The notes: generated from the letters alone by a model not told the origin. 64,000 bases of DNA from JAWMQL01 sp033283165 (GCA_033283165.1 JAWMQL010000001.1:248001-312000); one strand, 5' to 3'. Positions 43,690 through 52,469 are shown, numbered from the stretch's first letter. Made by a program: numbers and translations.

Positions 43690-44865
43690 ATGTTGCCCAG
43701 AGAATTCACCGAGGAACAGGTGATGTTCCGGGACGCATTCCGTAAATTCCTCGCAGCCGAGATTGTGCCACAGATGGAAGCCTGGCGTGAGGCCGGAATT
43801 GTCGATCGGGAAGCGTTCAGGAAGGCCGGCGAGCAGGGCTTTTTGATGATATGGCCGGATGAAAAGTACGGTGGCCTGGGTGACGCCGACTTCCGTTTCG
43901 AGCAAATCATCATTGAAGAGACCAACTACGCCCGCGCCGGTGACTGGTTCAACACCCTGCACAGCCGCCTGGTCGGCCCCTACCTGAGCCGTTTCGGCAC
44001 CGAGGAGCAGTGCCAGCGCTTTCTTCCCGGGTGCATCTCCGGCGACACCATACTCGCGGTGGCCATGACCGAGCCCGATGCGGGCAGTGACCTGGCGGGC
44101 ATGCGCAGCAGCGCGGTGGAGCAGGGCGATCACTGGGTCCTGAACGGCTCCAAGACATTCATCTCCAACGGCATCAACGCCGATCTCGTGGTGGTGGCGG
44201 CCAAAACCGATCCGGAAAACAATCCCCATCACATGACCCTGTTCCTGGTGGAACGCGGCATGGAAGGCTTCGAGCGGGGCCGCAACCTGAAAAAAATGGG
44301 GCTCAAGGCACAGGACACCGCGGAACTGTTCTTCAACGACGTGAAGGTCCCCAAGGCCAATGTGCTGGGTGAACCCGGAAAAGGCTTTTACTACCTCATG
44401 GAGGGCCTCGCCGAGGAGCGCCTGCTGGGTGCCGTGGGTTACCTGGCCGGGGCGCAATTGTCCTGGGACCTGACCGCGGAGTACGTCAAGGAGCGCAAGG
44501 CTTTTGGCAAGCCGCTGGCCGCGTTCCAGAACACCCAGTTCAAACTCGCCGAATTACGCGCGGAACTCGACGCCACCCAGGCATATATCGACCAGTGTGT
44601 AAAAGCCTTCAATGCCGACCAGTTCAGCGCCGAGGACGCGGCCAAGGCCAAGCTGCTGACCAGCGAGTTGCAGGAGCGCGCTGCTTATGTCGGCGTTCAG
44701 CTGCACGGTGGGCACGGCTACATGGACGAGTATCCGATCAGCCGCCAGTACACCGACGCAAAAATTTCGACCATCTACGCCGGCAGCTCGGAGGTGATGA
44801 AGATCATCATCAGCCGCCACTGCCTCGGCGATGACTATGTACCCTTCAATACCCGAAACTTCTGA
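43690..44865 (+). CDS. Acyl-CoA dehydrogenase, LCAD-like
   Basis: A 391-residue enzyme. Domains: helical N-terminus (FTEEQVMFRDAFRKFLAAEI), beta domain (MTEPDAGSDLAGM, WVLNGSKTFISNG) and C-terminal helical domain ending STIYAGSSEVMKIIISRH. The YEG glutamate is replaced by Ala (YAGSSE), whereas LAEERLL carries Glu at the helix-G position, the arrangement of long-chain acyl-CoA dehydrogenases. GGAGG precedes ATG 43690. First gene of the operon through 47618. Confidence 0.93.
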   Translation: MLPREFTEEQVMFRDAFRKFLAAEIVPQMEAWREAGIVDREAFRKAGEQGFLMIWPDEKYGGLGDADFRFEQIIIEETNYARAGDWFNTLHSRLVGPYLSRFGTEEQCQRFLPGCISGDTILAVAMTEPDAGSDLAGMRSSAVEQGDHWVLNGSKTFISNGINADLVVVAAKTDPENNPHHMTLFLVERGMEGFERGRNLKKMGLKAQDTAELFFNDVKVPKANVLGEPGKGFYYLMEGLAEERLLGAVGYLAGAQLSWDLTAEYVKERKAFGKPLAAFQNTQFKLAELRAELDATQAYIDQCVKAFNADQFSAEDAAKAKLLTSELQERAAYVGVQLHGGHGYMDEYPISRQYTDAKISTIYAGSSEVMKIIISRHCLGDDYVPFNTRNF

Positions 44866-44886
44866 TTCTGCACAAGGAGATTGACC

Positions 44887-45660
44887 ATGGATCTTAAAGG
44901 AAAAGTTGCAATTGTTACCGGCGGGGCCTCCGGCCTCGGGCAGGGCACCGTGGAGGCTTACGTCGCCCGGGGCGCGCGGGTGGCCATCTTCGACATGAAC
45001 GAAGAACGCGCCAATGCCCTGATTGAACGCCTGGGCGCGGACAACGTCGCGTTCTGGAATGTGAACGTGGCCGAGGAAGACGCGGTCAAGACGGCAGTCG
45101 CGGAAGTGGTGGAGAAATTCGGCGCACTGCACATTTGCAACAACTACGCCGGAATTGGTAACGCCTGCAAGACCCTGAGCTCCAAGGGCGTGTTTCCCAT
45201 GGACCTGTACAGGCTGGTCATCGACGTGAACCTGATCGGTACCTTCAATGTGGCCCGGTTCGCGGCGGAGGCCATGGCCAAGAACGAGCCGATCAATGAC
45301 GACGGCGGCCGCGGCGTGATCATCAATACCGCCTCCGTAGCCGCCTTCGAGGGTCAGGTGGGTCAGCTGGCCTATTCGGCCTCCAAGGGCGGTGTGGTCG
45401 GCATGACCCTGCCCATGGCCCGTGACCTGGCCAGTTACGGAATCCGTGTCAATACGATCGCTCCCGGCCTGATCCATACGCCGCTGTTCGAAATGCTGCC
45501 CGAGGAGGCCTACAAGTCACTGGAGTCTTCGGTGGTGTACCCGAAGCGCCTGGGGCGTCCGGAAGAGATCGCGCAATTGTCGGTCAGCATTGTGGAAAAT
45601 GATTACATGAACGGTGAGACCATCCGCCTGGATGGCGCGATCCGGATGCAGCCGCGCTAA
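44887..45660 (+). CDS. SDR, 3-hydroxyacyl-CoA dehydrogenase type (HSD17B10-like)
   Basis: A 257-residue SDR: TGGASGLG cofactor motif, LHICNNYAGIGNA, catalytic Ser in NTASVAAFEGQVGQ and YSASK. The closing part (IAPGLIHTPLFEMLPE, then GETIRLDGAIRMQPR) fits type II 3-hydroxyacyl-CoA dehydrogenases. I chose ATG 44887 with AAGGAGA six bases upstream, not the TTG at 44881. 21 bases after the acyl-CoA dehydrogenase; third step of the beta-oxidation spiral in this operon. Confidence 0.92.
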   Translation: MDLKGKVAIVTGGASGLGQGTVEAYVARGARVAIFDMNEERANALIERLGADNVAFWNVNVAEEDAVKTAVAEVVEKFGALHICNNYAGIGNACKTLSSKGVFPMDLYRLVIDVNLIGTFNVARFAAEAMAKNEPINDDGGRGVIINTASVAAFEGQVGQLAYSASKGGVVGMTLPMARDLASYGIRVNTIAPGLIHTPLFEMLPEEAYKSLESSVVYPKRLGRPEEIAQLSVSIVENDYMNGETIRLDGAIRMQPR

Positions 45661-45671
45661 GGAGGCGACTC

Positions 45672-46805
45672 ATGGGACCACTTAACGGCTATACCGTTAT
45701 CGAGCTGGCCGGCATCGGCCCGGCTCCCATGGGTGGCATGATGCTGGCCGACATGGGTGCAGAGGTGATTCGCATCGATCGTGCCGGCGGTTCGGATCCA
45801 CGCCTGACGGAAAAGGTCAGCGGCCGCGGCAAGAAGTCGGTGGTGCTCAATCTCAAGGACGCCGGCGGGGTCGAAACCCTGCTGCGCATGGTGGAAAATG
45901 CCGACGTCCTCATCGATCCCTATCGCCCCGGGGTGTGCGAGAAGCTGGGCATCGGCCCGGATGTCTGCCTGGCGCGGAATCCGCGCCTGGTTTTTGCCCG
46001 CATGACCGGCTGGGGCCAGGAGGGTCCCTATGCGCGTGCTGCGGGGCACGATATCAATTACATCTCCATCACCGGGGCGCTGTACGCCATGGGCCGCAAG
46101 GGCCAGAAGCCGGTGCCGCCCCTGAACCTCGTGGGAGACATGGGCGGCGGTGGCATGTTGCTGGTGAACGGGGTGCTTGCCGCCCTGCTGGAAACGAACA
46201 ATTCAGGCCAGGGTCAGGTCATCGACGTGGCCATGGTGGATGGCGCGGCGCAACTGATGTGGATGTTCCATGGTTTCGACGCGGTGGGCGCCTGGGATGC
46301 CAGCCAGCGCGAGTCGAATATGCTGGATGGCGGTGCCCACTTCTACGACACCTACGAGTGTGCCGATGGCGAGTACATCTCCATTGGCTCTATAGAACCG
46401 CAGTTTTACGCGCTTCTGAAGGAAAAGGTGGGGCTCTCCGAGGAAGAGTTTGGCGACCAGAACAACCAGGACCAGTGGCCGCGGCTGAAGGAACGGCTCG
46501 AAGATATATTCCGCCAGAAAACCCAGGCCGAGTGGTGTGAGCTGATGGAAGCCACCGACGTGTGTTTTGCGCCGGTGCTGAATTTCAGGGACGCCCCCAA
46601 ACACCCGGCCAACGTGGCCCGGGATGTCTATTTTGAGCTGGACGGGGTGGTGCAGCCCTCACCGGCGCCCCGTTTCAGTCGCACTCCCAGCCAGGTGGCA
46701 CACGGGGTGCGCGGCGGTGGCGAAGACACCCGGGCGGTGCTGAAGTCCATGGGTTTCGAAGCCGCTGAAATCGACAAATTGAAAGCAGCGGGTAGTATTG
46801 CCTGA
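45672..46805 (+). CDS. CoA-transferase family III, alpha-methylacyl-CoA racemase-like
   Basis: A 377-residue protein of the CaiB/BaiF family. The motifs AGIGPAPMGGMMLADMGAEVIR, RMTGWGQEGPYARAAGHDINYI, and VGDMGGGGML are those of alpha-methylacyl-CoA racemases (His in GHDINY and Asp in GDMGGG are catalytic in the Mycobacterium enzyme). A racemase next to acyl-CoA dehydrogenase and hydratase points to methyl-branched or sterol-type side chains. Preceded by GGAGG. Confidence 0.9.
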   Translation: MGPLNGYTVIELAGIGPAPMGGMMLADMGAEVIRIDRAGGSDPRLTEKVSGRGKKSVVLNLKDAGGVETLLRMVENADVLIDPYRPGVCEKLGIGPDVCLARNPRLVFARMTGWGQEGPYARAAGHDINYISITGALYAMGRKGQKPVPPLNLVGDMGGGGMLLVNGVLAALLETNNSGQGQVIDVAMVDGAAQLMWMFHGFDAVGAWDASQRESNMLDGGAHFYDTYECADGEYISIGSIEPQFYALLKEKVGLSEEEFGDQNNQDQWPRLKERLEDIFRQKTQAEWCELMEATDVCFAPVLNFRDAPKHPANVARDVYFELDGVVQPSPAPRFSRTPSQVAHGVRGGGEDTRAVLKSMGFEAAEIDKLKAAGSIA

Positions 46806-46829
46806 GCCGCAAGGGACGGAGGGTGAGCA

Positions 46830-47618
46830 ATGAGTGAGTACCAGACAATCCAGATTGACCGGGACGGCCCGGTGGCGACGCTGACCCTGAATCGGCCGGA
46901 CCACATCAATGCCGTCGATAGCACCATGCGCAAGGAGCTGATTGCCGGTACCGCCGAGCTCAACGCCGACGACACCGTCCGGGTGGTGGTGCTGACAGGC
47001 GCCGGTCGCGCCTTCTGCGCCGGTGCCGACCTGATGGAAATGGGTGGCGTCGAGACCGGCCAGCAGGTGGAAGAGATCCTGGTGAGTGAATATAAGCCGG
47101 CAATTGCGGCGATTGCCGGGGCTACCAAGCCCTGGATAGCCGCGGTAAACGGCCCCTGCGCAGGCATCGGCAGCGGCTTTGCGCTGGCCTGCGACCTGGT
47201 GGTGATGGCGGAGGATGCTTTCATGTACCAGGCGTTCGGCGCCATCGGCCTGATTCCGGACGGCGGGGCGACGTGGCACCTGACCCGTATTCTCGGTCCC
47301 AAGCGCGCCTACGAAATGATCGTGACCGGGGAGAAGGTCGGGGCGCAGAAATGCCTGGACCTGGGCCTGTGCAACCGGGTGGTTGCGCCGGATCAGTTAT
47401 TGGAAAGCGCGGCGGCCTGGGCGCAGGAACTGGCGGGCCGGTCGCCCCTGGCTCAGCGCTATGCCAAGGCGTCGGTGACCTTTGCTTCGGGGCATGACCT
47501 TTTGTCGGTCATCGATAACGAGGCCCGCCTGCAGCGTGTCTGCGTCGATAGCGAAGACGCGAAAGAGGGCATTCTGGCCTTTATCGAGAAGCGTTCGGCC
47601 AACTGGAAAGGTCGCTGA
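46830..47618 (+). CDS. Enoyl-CoA hydratase/isomerase (crotonase family)
   Basis: A 262-residue crotonase: LTGAGRAFCAGADLMEMGG, VNGPCAGIGSGFALACDLVV, FGAIGLIPDGGATWHLTRIL and the ending AFIEKRSANWKGR. The Pro-Asp in LIPDGGATW is typical of the PaaG/PaaF isomerase-like branch, so isomerisation of double bonds is as likely as hydration. 24 bases after the racemase, last gene of the operon; the following AraC starts 20 bases further on. Confidence 0.92.
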   Translation: MSEYQTIQIDRDGPVATLTLNRPDHINAVDSTMRKELIAGTAELNADDTVRVVVLTGAGRAFCAGADLMEMGGVETGQQVEEILVSEYKPAIAAIAGATKPWIAAVNGPCAGIGSGFALACDLVVMAEDAFMYQAFGAIGLIPDGGATWHLTRILGPKRAYEMIVTGEKVGAQKCLDLGLCNRVVAPDQLLESAAAWAQELAGRSPLAQRYAKASVTFASGHDLLSVIDNEARLQRVCVDSEDAKEGILAFIEKRSANWKGR

Positions 47619-47637
47619 ACGCAGCGGGTCGGGCCGG

Positions 47638-48639
47638 GTGACAGCGTCGGTCACGGTCTCCTGTGTCAACGCTGTCCTGCAGGCCGCGGCGGCGCGAGGT
47701 GTGGACAGTCGGCAGCTGGTGCGCCGGGTGGGAATTCCGGCTGACCTGCTGGGTATTCCCGGGGAGCGCATTCCACTGACCCGCTACACCGCGCTCTACC
47801 GCCTGGCGGAGGAGGTTAGCGGCGATCCCGACCTGGGCCTGGTGGTGGGTCATATCAGTTATTTCACCGGCATGAACCTGCACCTGTACATGACCACCAT
47901 CTGCCGCAACCTCAAGGAATATTTCAATGTCATTCCCAGTACCATCCGCCTGCGCGGCGACCTGGGACGGGTCCTGATCAAGCCGGCTGGAAACTATATC
48001 CGCCTGGAATGGCACCCGTTGGCGGGAGTGCCGGCGGACTGGCGTTGCCTCAACGATGAGATGCTGGCCTCGTCGGCCGCCATCGTGGGATCGATCTGCG
48101 CCCTGCCCGTGCCGGTGCGGGCAGTGGAGTTTTCTCATCCCAGGCCCGCGGATACCAGCGCCCTGCAGCGGCAGTTCGGGCCTGAATTGCGCTTTGATTG
48201 CGAAGTCAGTTGCCTGTACTTCGACCGCGACTGCGTGCGCTATCCCCTGATCGACCTGGATTACGACCTGGGTCCCGATTTCCGGGCCCTGCCCGAGTCC
48301 TTCTTCGAGGAACTGGACCAGGCCGACCTCTTTCTGCGCGACACCCGGGCGACCATGCGCCGGGCCCTGCCGGCGGGTGAGCTGACCATCGACAGCCTGG
48401 CCGCCGACCTGGGCATCTCCCGCCGCACCCTGCAGCGGCGCCTGACTGAACGCGATACCTCCTTCAAGGAACTTTTGCAGGCTCTGCGCGAGGAATTGGC
48501 CGCGCGCTATCTGCACGACCGGCGCCTGGCCATCACTGAAATCGCCCTGTTGCTGGGCTACTCGGACCAGGCTTCTTTTTCCAACGCGTTCCGCGCGTGG
48601 CGCGGCTGTTCCCCCACGGAGTACCGCTCGCAGCAATAG
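47638..48639 (+). CDS. AraC-family regulator (OruR type)
   Basis: A 333-residue regulator: an Arabinose_bd N-domain (AAARGVDSRQLVRRVGIP, ISYFTGMNLHLYMTT) and a C-terminal AraC domain with LGISRRTLQRRLTERDTSF and ITEIALLLGYSDQASFSNAF. The start is GTG 47638 (VTASVTVSCVNAVLQ); the ribosome site is poor (GGGTCGGGCC). It resembles in layout the AraC at 41393. Immediately downstream of the beta-oxidation operon it may regulate. Confidence 0.88.
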   Translation: MTASVTVSCVNAVLQAAAARGVDSRQLVRRVGIPADLLGIPGERIPLTRYTALYRLAEEVSGDPDLGLVVGHISYFTGMNLHLYMTTICRNLKEYFNVIPSTIRLRGDLGRVLIKPAGNYIRLEWHPLAGVPADWRCLNDEMLASSAAIVGSICALPVPVRAVEFSHPRPADTSALQRQFGPELRFDCEVSCLYFDRDCVRYPLIDLDYDLGPDFRALPESFFEELDQADLFLRDTRATMRRALPAGELTIDSLAADLGISRRTLQRRLTERDTSFKELLQALREELAARYLHDRRLAITEIALLLGYSDQASFSNAFRAWRGCSPTEYRSQQ

Positions 48640-48696
48640 GATTTGCCAGCTCGAGACCGTATAATCGCCGCTCCTTCCCATAGCGCCAGGACCACC

Positions 48697-50178
48697 ATGA
48701 CCGTTCGTACCCGCGTCGCCCCGTCGCCCACTGGCGACCCCCATGTCGGGACCGCCTATATCGCCCTGTTCAACCTGTGTTTCGCCCGTGCCCACGGCGG
48801 CAAGTTCCTGCTGCGCGTCGAGGATACGGACCAGGCCCGCAGCACCCCCGAGTCGGAGCAGGCGATTCTCGATTCCCTGCGCTGGCTGGGCCTGGAGTGG
48901 GACGAGGGCCCGGATGTCGGCGGCGATTGCGGTCCCTATCGGCAGAGTGAGCGAATGGAGCTGTATGGGCAGTACGCGCAACAGCTGGTGGACGCAGGCA
49001 AGGCCTTTGTCTGCTATCGCACCGCGGAAGAACTGGACCAGTTGCGTGAGGCCCGCCGCGCTGCCGGTAACAGCAGCGCGCTGAAGCCCTCCGACCTGCG
49101 CCTGCCGGAAGAAGACGTGGCGCAACGGCGGGCTGCCGGCGCGCCTTATGTCATTCGCATGGTGGTGCCGGAGGAGGAGGGTAGTTGCGCCGTGGAGGAT
49201 CTGCTGCGCGGCACGATCGAGCTTGACTGGGGCATGGTGGATGCGCAGATTCTGCTCAAGTCCGACGGCATGCCCACCTACCACCTGGCCAACGTGGTGG
49301 ACGATCACCTGATGGGAATTACCCACGTGTTGCGCGGCGAGGAGTGGATCAACTCGGCACCCAAGCACAAGCTGCTGTACGAGTATTTCGGCTGGGACAT
49401 GCCGGTGCTGTGCCACCTGCCGCTGTTGCGCAACCCCGACAAGTCCAAGCTCAGCAAGCGCAAGAATCCCACCAGTATTCTTTACTACCAGCGCATGGGC
49501 TACCTGCCGGAAGCGCTGATCAATTATCTCGGCAGGATGGGCTGGTCCATGCCGGACGAGAGCGAAAAATTCAGCCTGCAGCAGATGCTGGACAATTTCG
49601 ACATCCAGCGCGTGTCCCTGGGCGGCCCGATATTTGACGTTGAAAAACTGAGCTGGCTGAACGGCTTGTACATCCGCGAGGACCTGGACCAGGAACAGTT
49701 GGCCCAGCGACTGGTGGACTGGGCCTACAATGCCGAAACCTTGAAGGCGGTATTACCCCATGCCCAGCAGCGGATGGAGACCCTCAGCGACTTCGCCCCG
49801 CTGGCGGCGTTCCTGGTATCCGGAACGCTGCCGATTACCGAGGAGAGCTTTGCCGGTATTCGCGGTGAGCGGGACGACATCGTGAAGGGGATGCAATTCG
49901 CCCTGTGGCGACTGGAAGCGCAACGTCACTGGACCCGGGACACGGTCTGGAACGACCTGAAGTTCCTGGCCGACGCCCAGGGCATCAAGGTCAAGGACTT
50001 CCTGGCGCCGCTGTTTATTGCCATTTCCGGTTCCAGCGCCTCGTTCTCGGTGGTGGATGCGATGGAACTGCTGGGTCCGGACATGAGCCGCGCCCGTATC
50101 CGCCATGCCATCGAGGTGCTGGGCGGAGTGTCCAAGAAAACCATGAAGCGCCTGGAAAAGGCCTACCAGGCGCTCTAA
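48697..50178 (+). CDS. gltX: Glutamyl-tRNA synthetase
   Basis: A class I aminoacyl-tRNA synthetase of 493 residues. HIGH region: APSPTGDPHVGT; KMSKS region: SKLSKRKNPTS. Rossmann and anticodon-binding domains are full length. The start is ATG 48697. The stop at 50178 is immediately followed by the transposase stop, so an insertion landed just at its 3' end without affecting the coding sequence. Confidence 0.97.
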   Translation: MTVRTRVAPSPTGDPHVGTAYIALFNLCFARAHGGKFLLRVEDTDQARSTPESEQAILDSLRWLGLEWDEGPDVGGDCGPYRQSERMELYGQYAQQLVDAGKAFVCYRTAEELDQLREARRAAGNSSALKPSDLRLPEEDVAQRRAAGAPYVIRMVVPEEEGSCAVEDLLRGTIELDWGMVDAQILLKSDGMPTYHLANVVDDHLMGITHVLRGEEWINSAPKHKLLYEYFGWDMPVLCHLPLLRNPDKSKLSKRKNPTSILYYQRMGYLPEALINYLGRMGWSMPDESEKFSLQQMLDNFDIQRVSLGGPIFDVEKLSWLNGLYIREDLDQEQLAQRLVDWAYNAETLKAVLPHAQQRMETLSDFAPLAAFLVSGTLPITEESFAGIRGERDDIVKGMQFALWRLEAQRHWTRDTVWNDLKFLADAQGIKVKDFLAPLFIAISGSSASFSVVDAMELLGPDMSRARIRHAIEVLGGVSKKTMKRLEKAYQAL

Positions 50179-50850
50179 TTAATTTCGGGGACAGTTTACT
50201 TTTTTCGGTCCCCGTTTCCGCGGCGCCAGCGGGCGTCCCAGGTGGGATTCCAGGTGGCGAATGAAGTCCCTGTTCCCCGCAGGTCGACCCGTTCGGGCGT
50301 GTTTGCGAATGGTATCCAGGGCGATCTCGTCTTCCGAGGTTTGTAGAAATTGATTCCAGTCCCCGATTTCCCGGTCGAGAGGGGACGGGTCCAGGATTGG
50401 ATCCTCCCGGTGACCCAGGTGACCAGCGGCACTTGACCAGGGCCAGTCCGCTGGACTACTGACCAACCCGGAACGCACGGGATTGAGCTCGACATACCTG
50501 ACCGCCGCGAGCAGGTGCCGCTCGTCCATTGCAAAAGAGTGAAAACGTTCCTGCCAGAGGTGTCCCTGCCAGCCCTCCCGCCGGTTGATCATGCGGGTAA
50601 ACCGGGTATGAACCTCTCGGAAAAGCCGCCATAGCGCCGTCTTTTCACCCGGTACGAGAACCAGATGGACATGATTGGGCATAAGGCAGTATGCCCAGAC
50701 CTTAACCTCCTGTAGCTCACGGGCTTCCTGTAACAGGTCCAGATAATGCCTGTAATCGCTTGATCGAAAGAACGTGGTTTGTTTCCTGTTCCCCCGCTGA
50801 GTCACGTGATGTGGAAAGCCGGGAATCACCGCGCGTGGCATCCTTGCCAT
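50179..50850 (-). CDS. REP-associated tyrosine transposase (RAYT, Y1_Tnp)
   Basis: A 223-residue Y1 HUH-family transposase. The HUH motif and catalytic Tyr region read MPNHVHLVLVP (H-x-H) after VWAYCL, with FPHHVTQRGNRKQTTFF at the N-terminus and YVELNPVRSGLV, the characteristic tyrosine helix. ATG 50850 has AAGGAG seven bases upstream. The last codons (KKVNCPRN) come from the flanking repeat itself. Flanked by inverted copies of AAGTAAACTGTCCCCGAAA, so it is a RAYT with its own REP. RAYTs are usually domesticated and spread non-autonomous REPs. Confidence 0.93.
   Translation of the reverse strand: MARMPRAVIPGFPHHVTQRGNRKQTTFFRSSDYRHYLDLLQEARELQEVKVWAYCLMPNHVHLVLVPGEKTALWRLFREVHTRFTRMINRREGWQGHLWQERFHSFAMDERHLLAAVRYVELNPVRSGLVSSPADWPWSSAAGHLGHREDPILDPSPLDREIGDWNQFLQTSEDEIALDTIRKHARTGRPAGNRDFIRHLESHLGRPLAPRKRGPKKVNCPRN
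50181..50201. repeat. Left REP of RAYT element
   Basis: The 21 bases are the reverse complement of the copy at 50949-50969. It encodes the last residues of the transposase (VNCPRN) and lies three bases after the gltX stop. Confidence 0.85.
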
Positions 50851-50948
50851 TATCATTCTCCTTCGCGACCTGAAGCAGTCTGATCCTACCGGCATGCCAT
50901 GCTCGTATACACATCAAATTCAATTAGGCCGACAGCGGGATGAGAATT

Positions 50949-50969
50949 AAGTAAACTGTCCCCGAAATT
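50949..50969. repeat. Right REP of RAYT element
   Basis: Core AAGTAAACTGTCCCCGAAA, preceded by AATT. It directly abuts the ribosome binding site of the GST-like gene at 50984. Confidence 0.85.
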
Positions 50970-50983
50970 TAGGAGGTGGGCCT

Positions 50984-51742
50984 TTGGCAGGGAATATCGC
51001 GACATCGCTGTTTTCCACCCTGGTGCGCGGCACCACGGGCATCAACACGGAGCCGGCGGCGGTGCAGCCTGAACAATTGCTCGAGCTGTACGACATCGAA
51101 AACTGTCCCTACTGCCGGCTGGTGCGGGAGGCCCTGACTGAGCTGGATCTCGACGTGCTGATCTTTCCCTGCCCGAAGAGGGGTAAGCGATTCCGGCCCG
51201 AGGTGGTCGAGAAAGGCGGCAAGGCGCAGTTCCCCTACCTGGTCGACCCCAATACCGGTGTAGCCATGTACGAGTCCCTGGAAATCGTGGAATACCTGTT
51301 CGACACCTACGGACAGCGCTCCCTGCCGCTCAAGTGGCGTGCCGGCGCTCTGCAGACCCTTGGCTCCATGCTGGCCAGCGCCGGCCGGATGCGACAGGGC
51401 ATGGTGGCGAATCCCGGTGTCGAGCCCGACGACTACCTGGAGCTGTACAGCTTCGAGTCCAGTCCCTACGCGCGGCTGGTGCGTGAGCAGTTGTGCGAGA
51501 TGGAAATTCCCTACGTGGTACGCAATTGCGGCCGCACCAGTTTGCAGGAATGGATGCTGCCGCCGCTGCGCTCGGCAATGGGCCTGGAGCCCGAGGGTGG
51601 GGTGGACAACCGCCGTTACCTGCAACAGAACGAGGGCCGTGTCTCCATTCCCTACCTGTACGATCCGAACACTGGTGAGGGCCTGTTCGAATCCGATGCC
51701 ATCATCGATTACCTGCGTGCCAACTATTCGACGGCGGTATAA
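50984..51742 (+). CDS. Tandem thioredoxin-fold glutathione S-transferase-like protein
   Basis: A 252-residue protein with two GST N-terminal-type domains in tandem. Domain 1 (residues about 30-115) has the redox motif CPYC (DIENCPYCRLVREALTELD), while domain 2 (about 145-250) has SPYA at the same place (FESSPYARLVREQLCEME); both end with a similar strand-helix, LVDPNTGVAMYESLEIVEYL and LYDPNTGEGLFESDAIIDYL. There is no C-terminal helical GST domain. A TTG at 50984 with AGGAGG is the start. Function is unknown; glutathionyl-type redox or ligand binding is plausible. Its promoter region seems to have been displaced by the RAYT element. Confidence 0.85.
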   Translation: MAGNIATSLFSTLVRGTTGINTEPAAVQPEQLLELYDIENCPYCRLVREALTELDLDVLIFPCPKRGKRFRPEVVEKGGKAQFPYLVDPNTGVAMYESLEIVEYLFDTYGQRSLPLKWRAGALQTLGSMLASAGRMRQGMVANPGVEPDDYLELYSFESSPYARLVREQLCEMEIPYVVRNCGRTSLQEWMLPPLRSAMGLEPEGGVDNRRYLQQNEGRVSIPYLYDPNTGEGLFESDAIIDYLRANYSTAV

Positions 51743-51777
51743 CTTATCAGGGCCCGACGGACGCTCCCCCCGGCGGT

Positions 51778-51800
51778 AATTAAGTAAACTGTCCCCGAAT
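51778..51800. repeat. Solo REP copy
   Basis: AATTAAGTAAACTGTCCCC followed by GAAT, the same core as the RAYT flanks with one base lost at the end. It sits in the 71-base gap between the GST-like gene and the thioesterase, just before the latter's ribosome site. Confidence 0.8.
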
Positions 51801-51813
51801 TTGGGGGGAAGGT

Positions 51814-52446
51814 ATGGCGGAAAAGGATGAGGGGCAAGGCTGTCGCCTTCAAGAGGTGAATCGCGAGGCCGCAGAGTTGATCAGGCACCTGCGTTGCTCT
51901 GATGCCCCCGACGAGGCGCTGGCGGAGGCCATCGACCATATTCGCAAGGCGATGGCCACCATGTCACCCTGGCTGCAACAGGGCGAGGGCTGGTCGGTGC
52001 TGACCCTGGCCGGGGAGCGCCGCGATATGCCCTACGACGAACAGGATCTCACCGCGGTGATGCCCTATAGCCCGATATCCGGCCGCCATAACCCGATCGC
52101 ACCGGAACTGAAGATGTGGCGTGACGGCGATGGGGTGCGGGGCGAGGCGATCTTTTCGCCGCTCTATGCCGGACCGCCCGACAGCGTGCACGGCGGTATC
52201 ATCGCGGCGGTGTTCGACGAACTGTTGTCCATGGCCAATGTGGTGTCAGGCTCCGCCGGTTTTACCGGGACCCTGTCTATTCGCTACCACCGCAAGACTC
52301 CACTGGAGACGCCGGTGGAACTGTGGGCGATGTGCACCAGCAATAGCGGCCGCAAGCAGGTGACACGCGGCGAAATGCGGGTCAATGGCGAGGTCACTGC
52401 CAGCGCCGAGGGCCTGTTTATCACCGCGGCGGCAAGTGCGTCCTGA
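51814..52446 (+). CDS. PaaI-family hotdog thioesterase
   Basis: A 210-residue hotdog protein: GEAIFSPLYAGPPDSVHGG contains the HGG signature and IIAAVFDELLSMANVVSG follows with the conserved Asp-Glu (catalytic in PaaI types). The N-terminal 90 residues, helical, are longer than in PaaI and typical of a subgroup found in lipid-degrading actinobacteria and proteobacteria. GGGGGGAAGG precedes the ATG. Substrate unknown. Confidence 0.85.
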   Translation: MAEKDEGQGCRLQEVNREAAELIRHLRCSDAPDEALAEAIDHIRKAMATMSPWLQQGEGWSVLTLAGERRDMPYDEQDLTAVMPYSPISGRHNPIAPELKMWRDGDGVRGEAIFSPLYAGPPDSVHGGIIAAVFDELLSMANVVSGSAGFTGTLSIRYHRKTPLETPVELWAMCTSNSGRKQVTRGEMRVNGEVTASAEGLFITAAASAS

Positions 52447-52469
52447 CGCGTGACAGGGCCGCCGGGGTG

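Larger units (their letters stand above)
50179..50970. mobile_element. RAYT element inserted between gltX and the GST-like gene
   Basis: The unit is about 790 bases long: left inverted repeat 50181-50201, transposase, and right inverted repeat 50949-50969, matching over 21 bases (core AAGTAAACTGTCCCCGAAA). The left boundary is at the gltX stop codon and the right boundary leaves AGGAGG directly behind it as ribosome site for the next gene. No obvious target duplication could be identified, as expected for HUH elements. Confidence 0.85.

Noticed and set aside
47581..49416. Long open frame on the minus strand opposite the AraC and gltX genes
   Set aside because: It is antisense to two clear protein families, low in normal amino acid composition (His/Gln/Val-rich) and has no recognisable motif; it is a GC-rich codon artefact.
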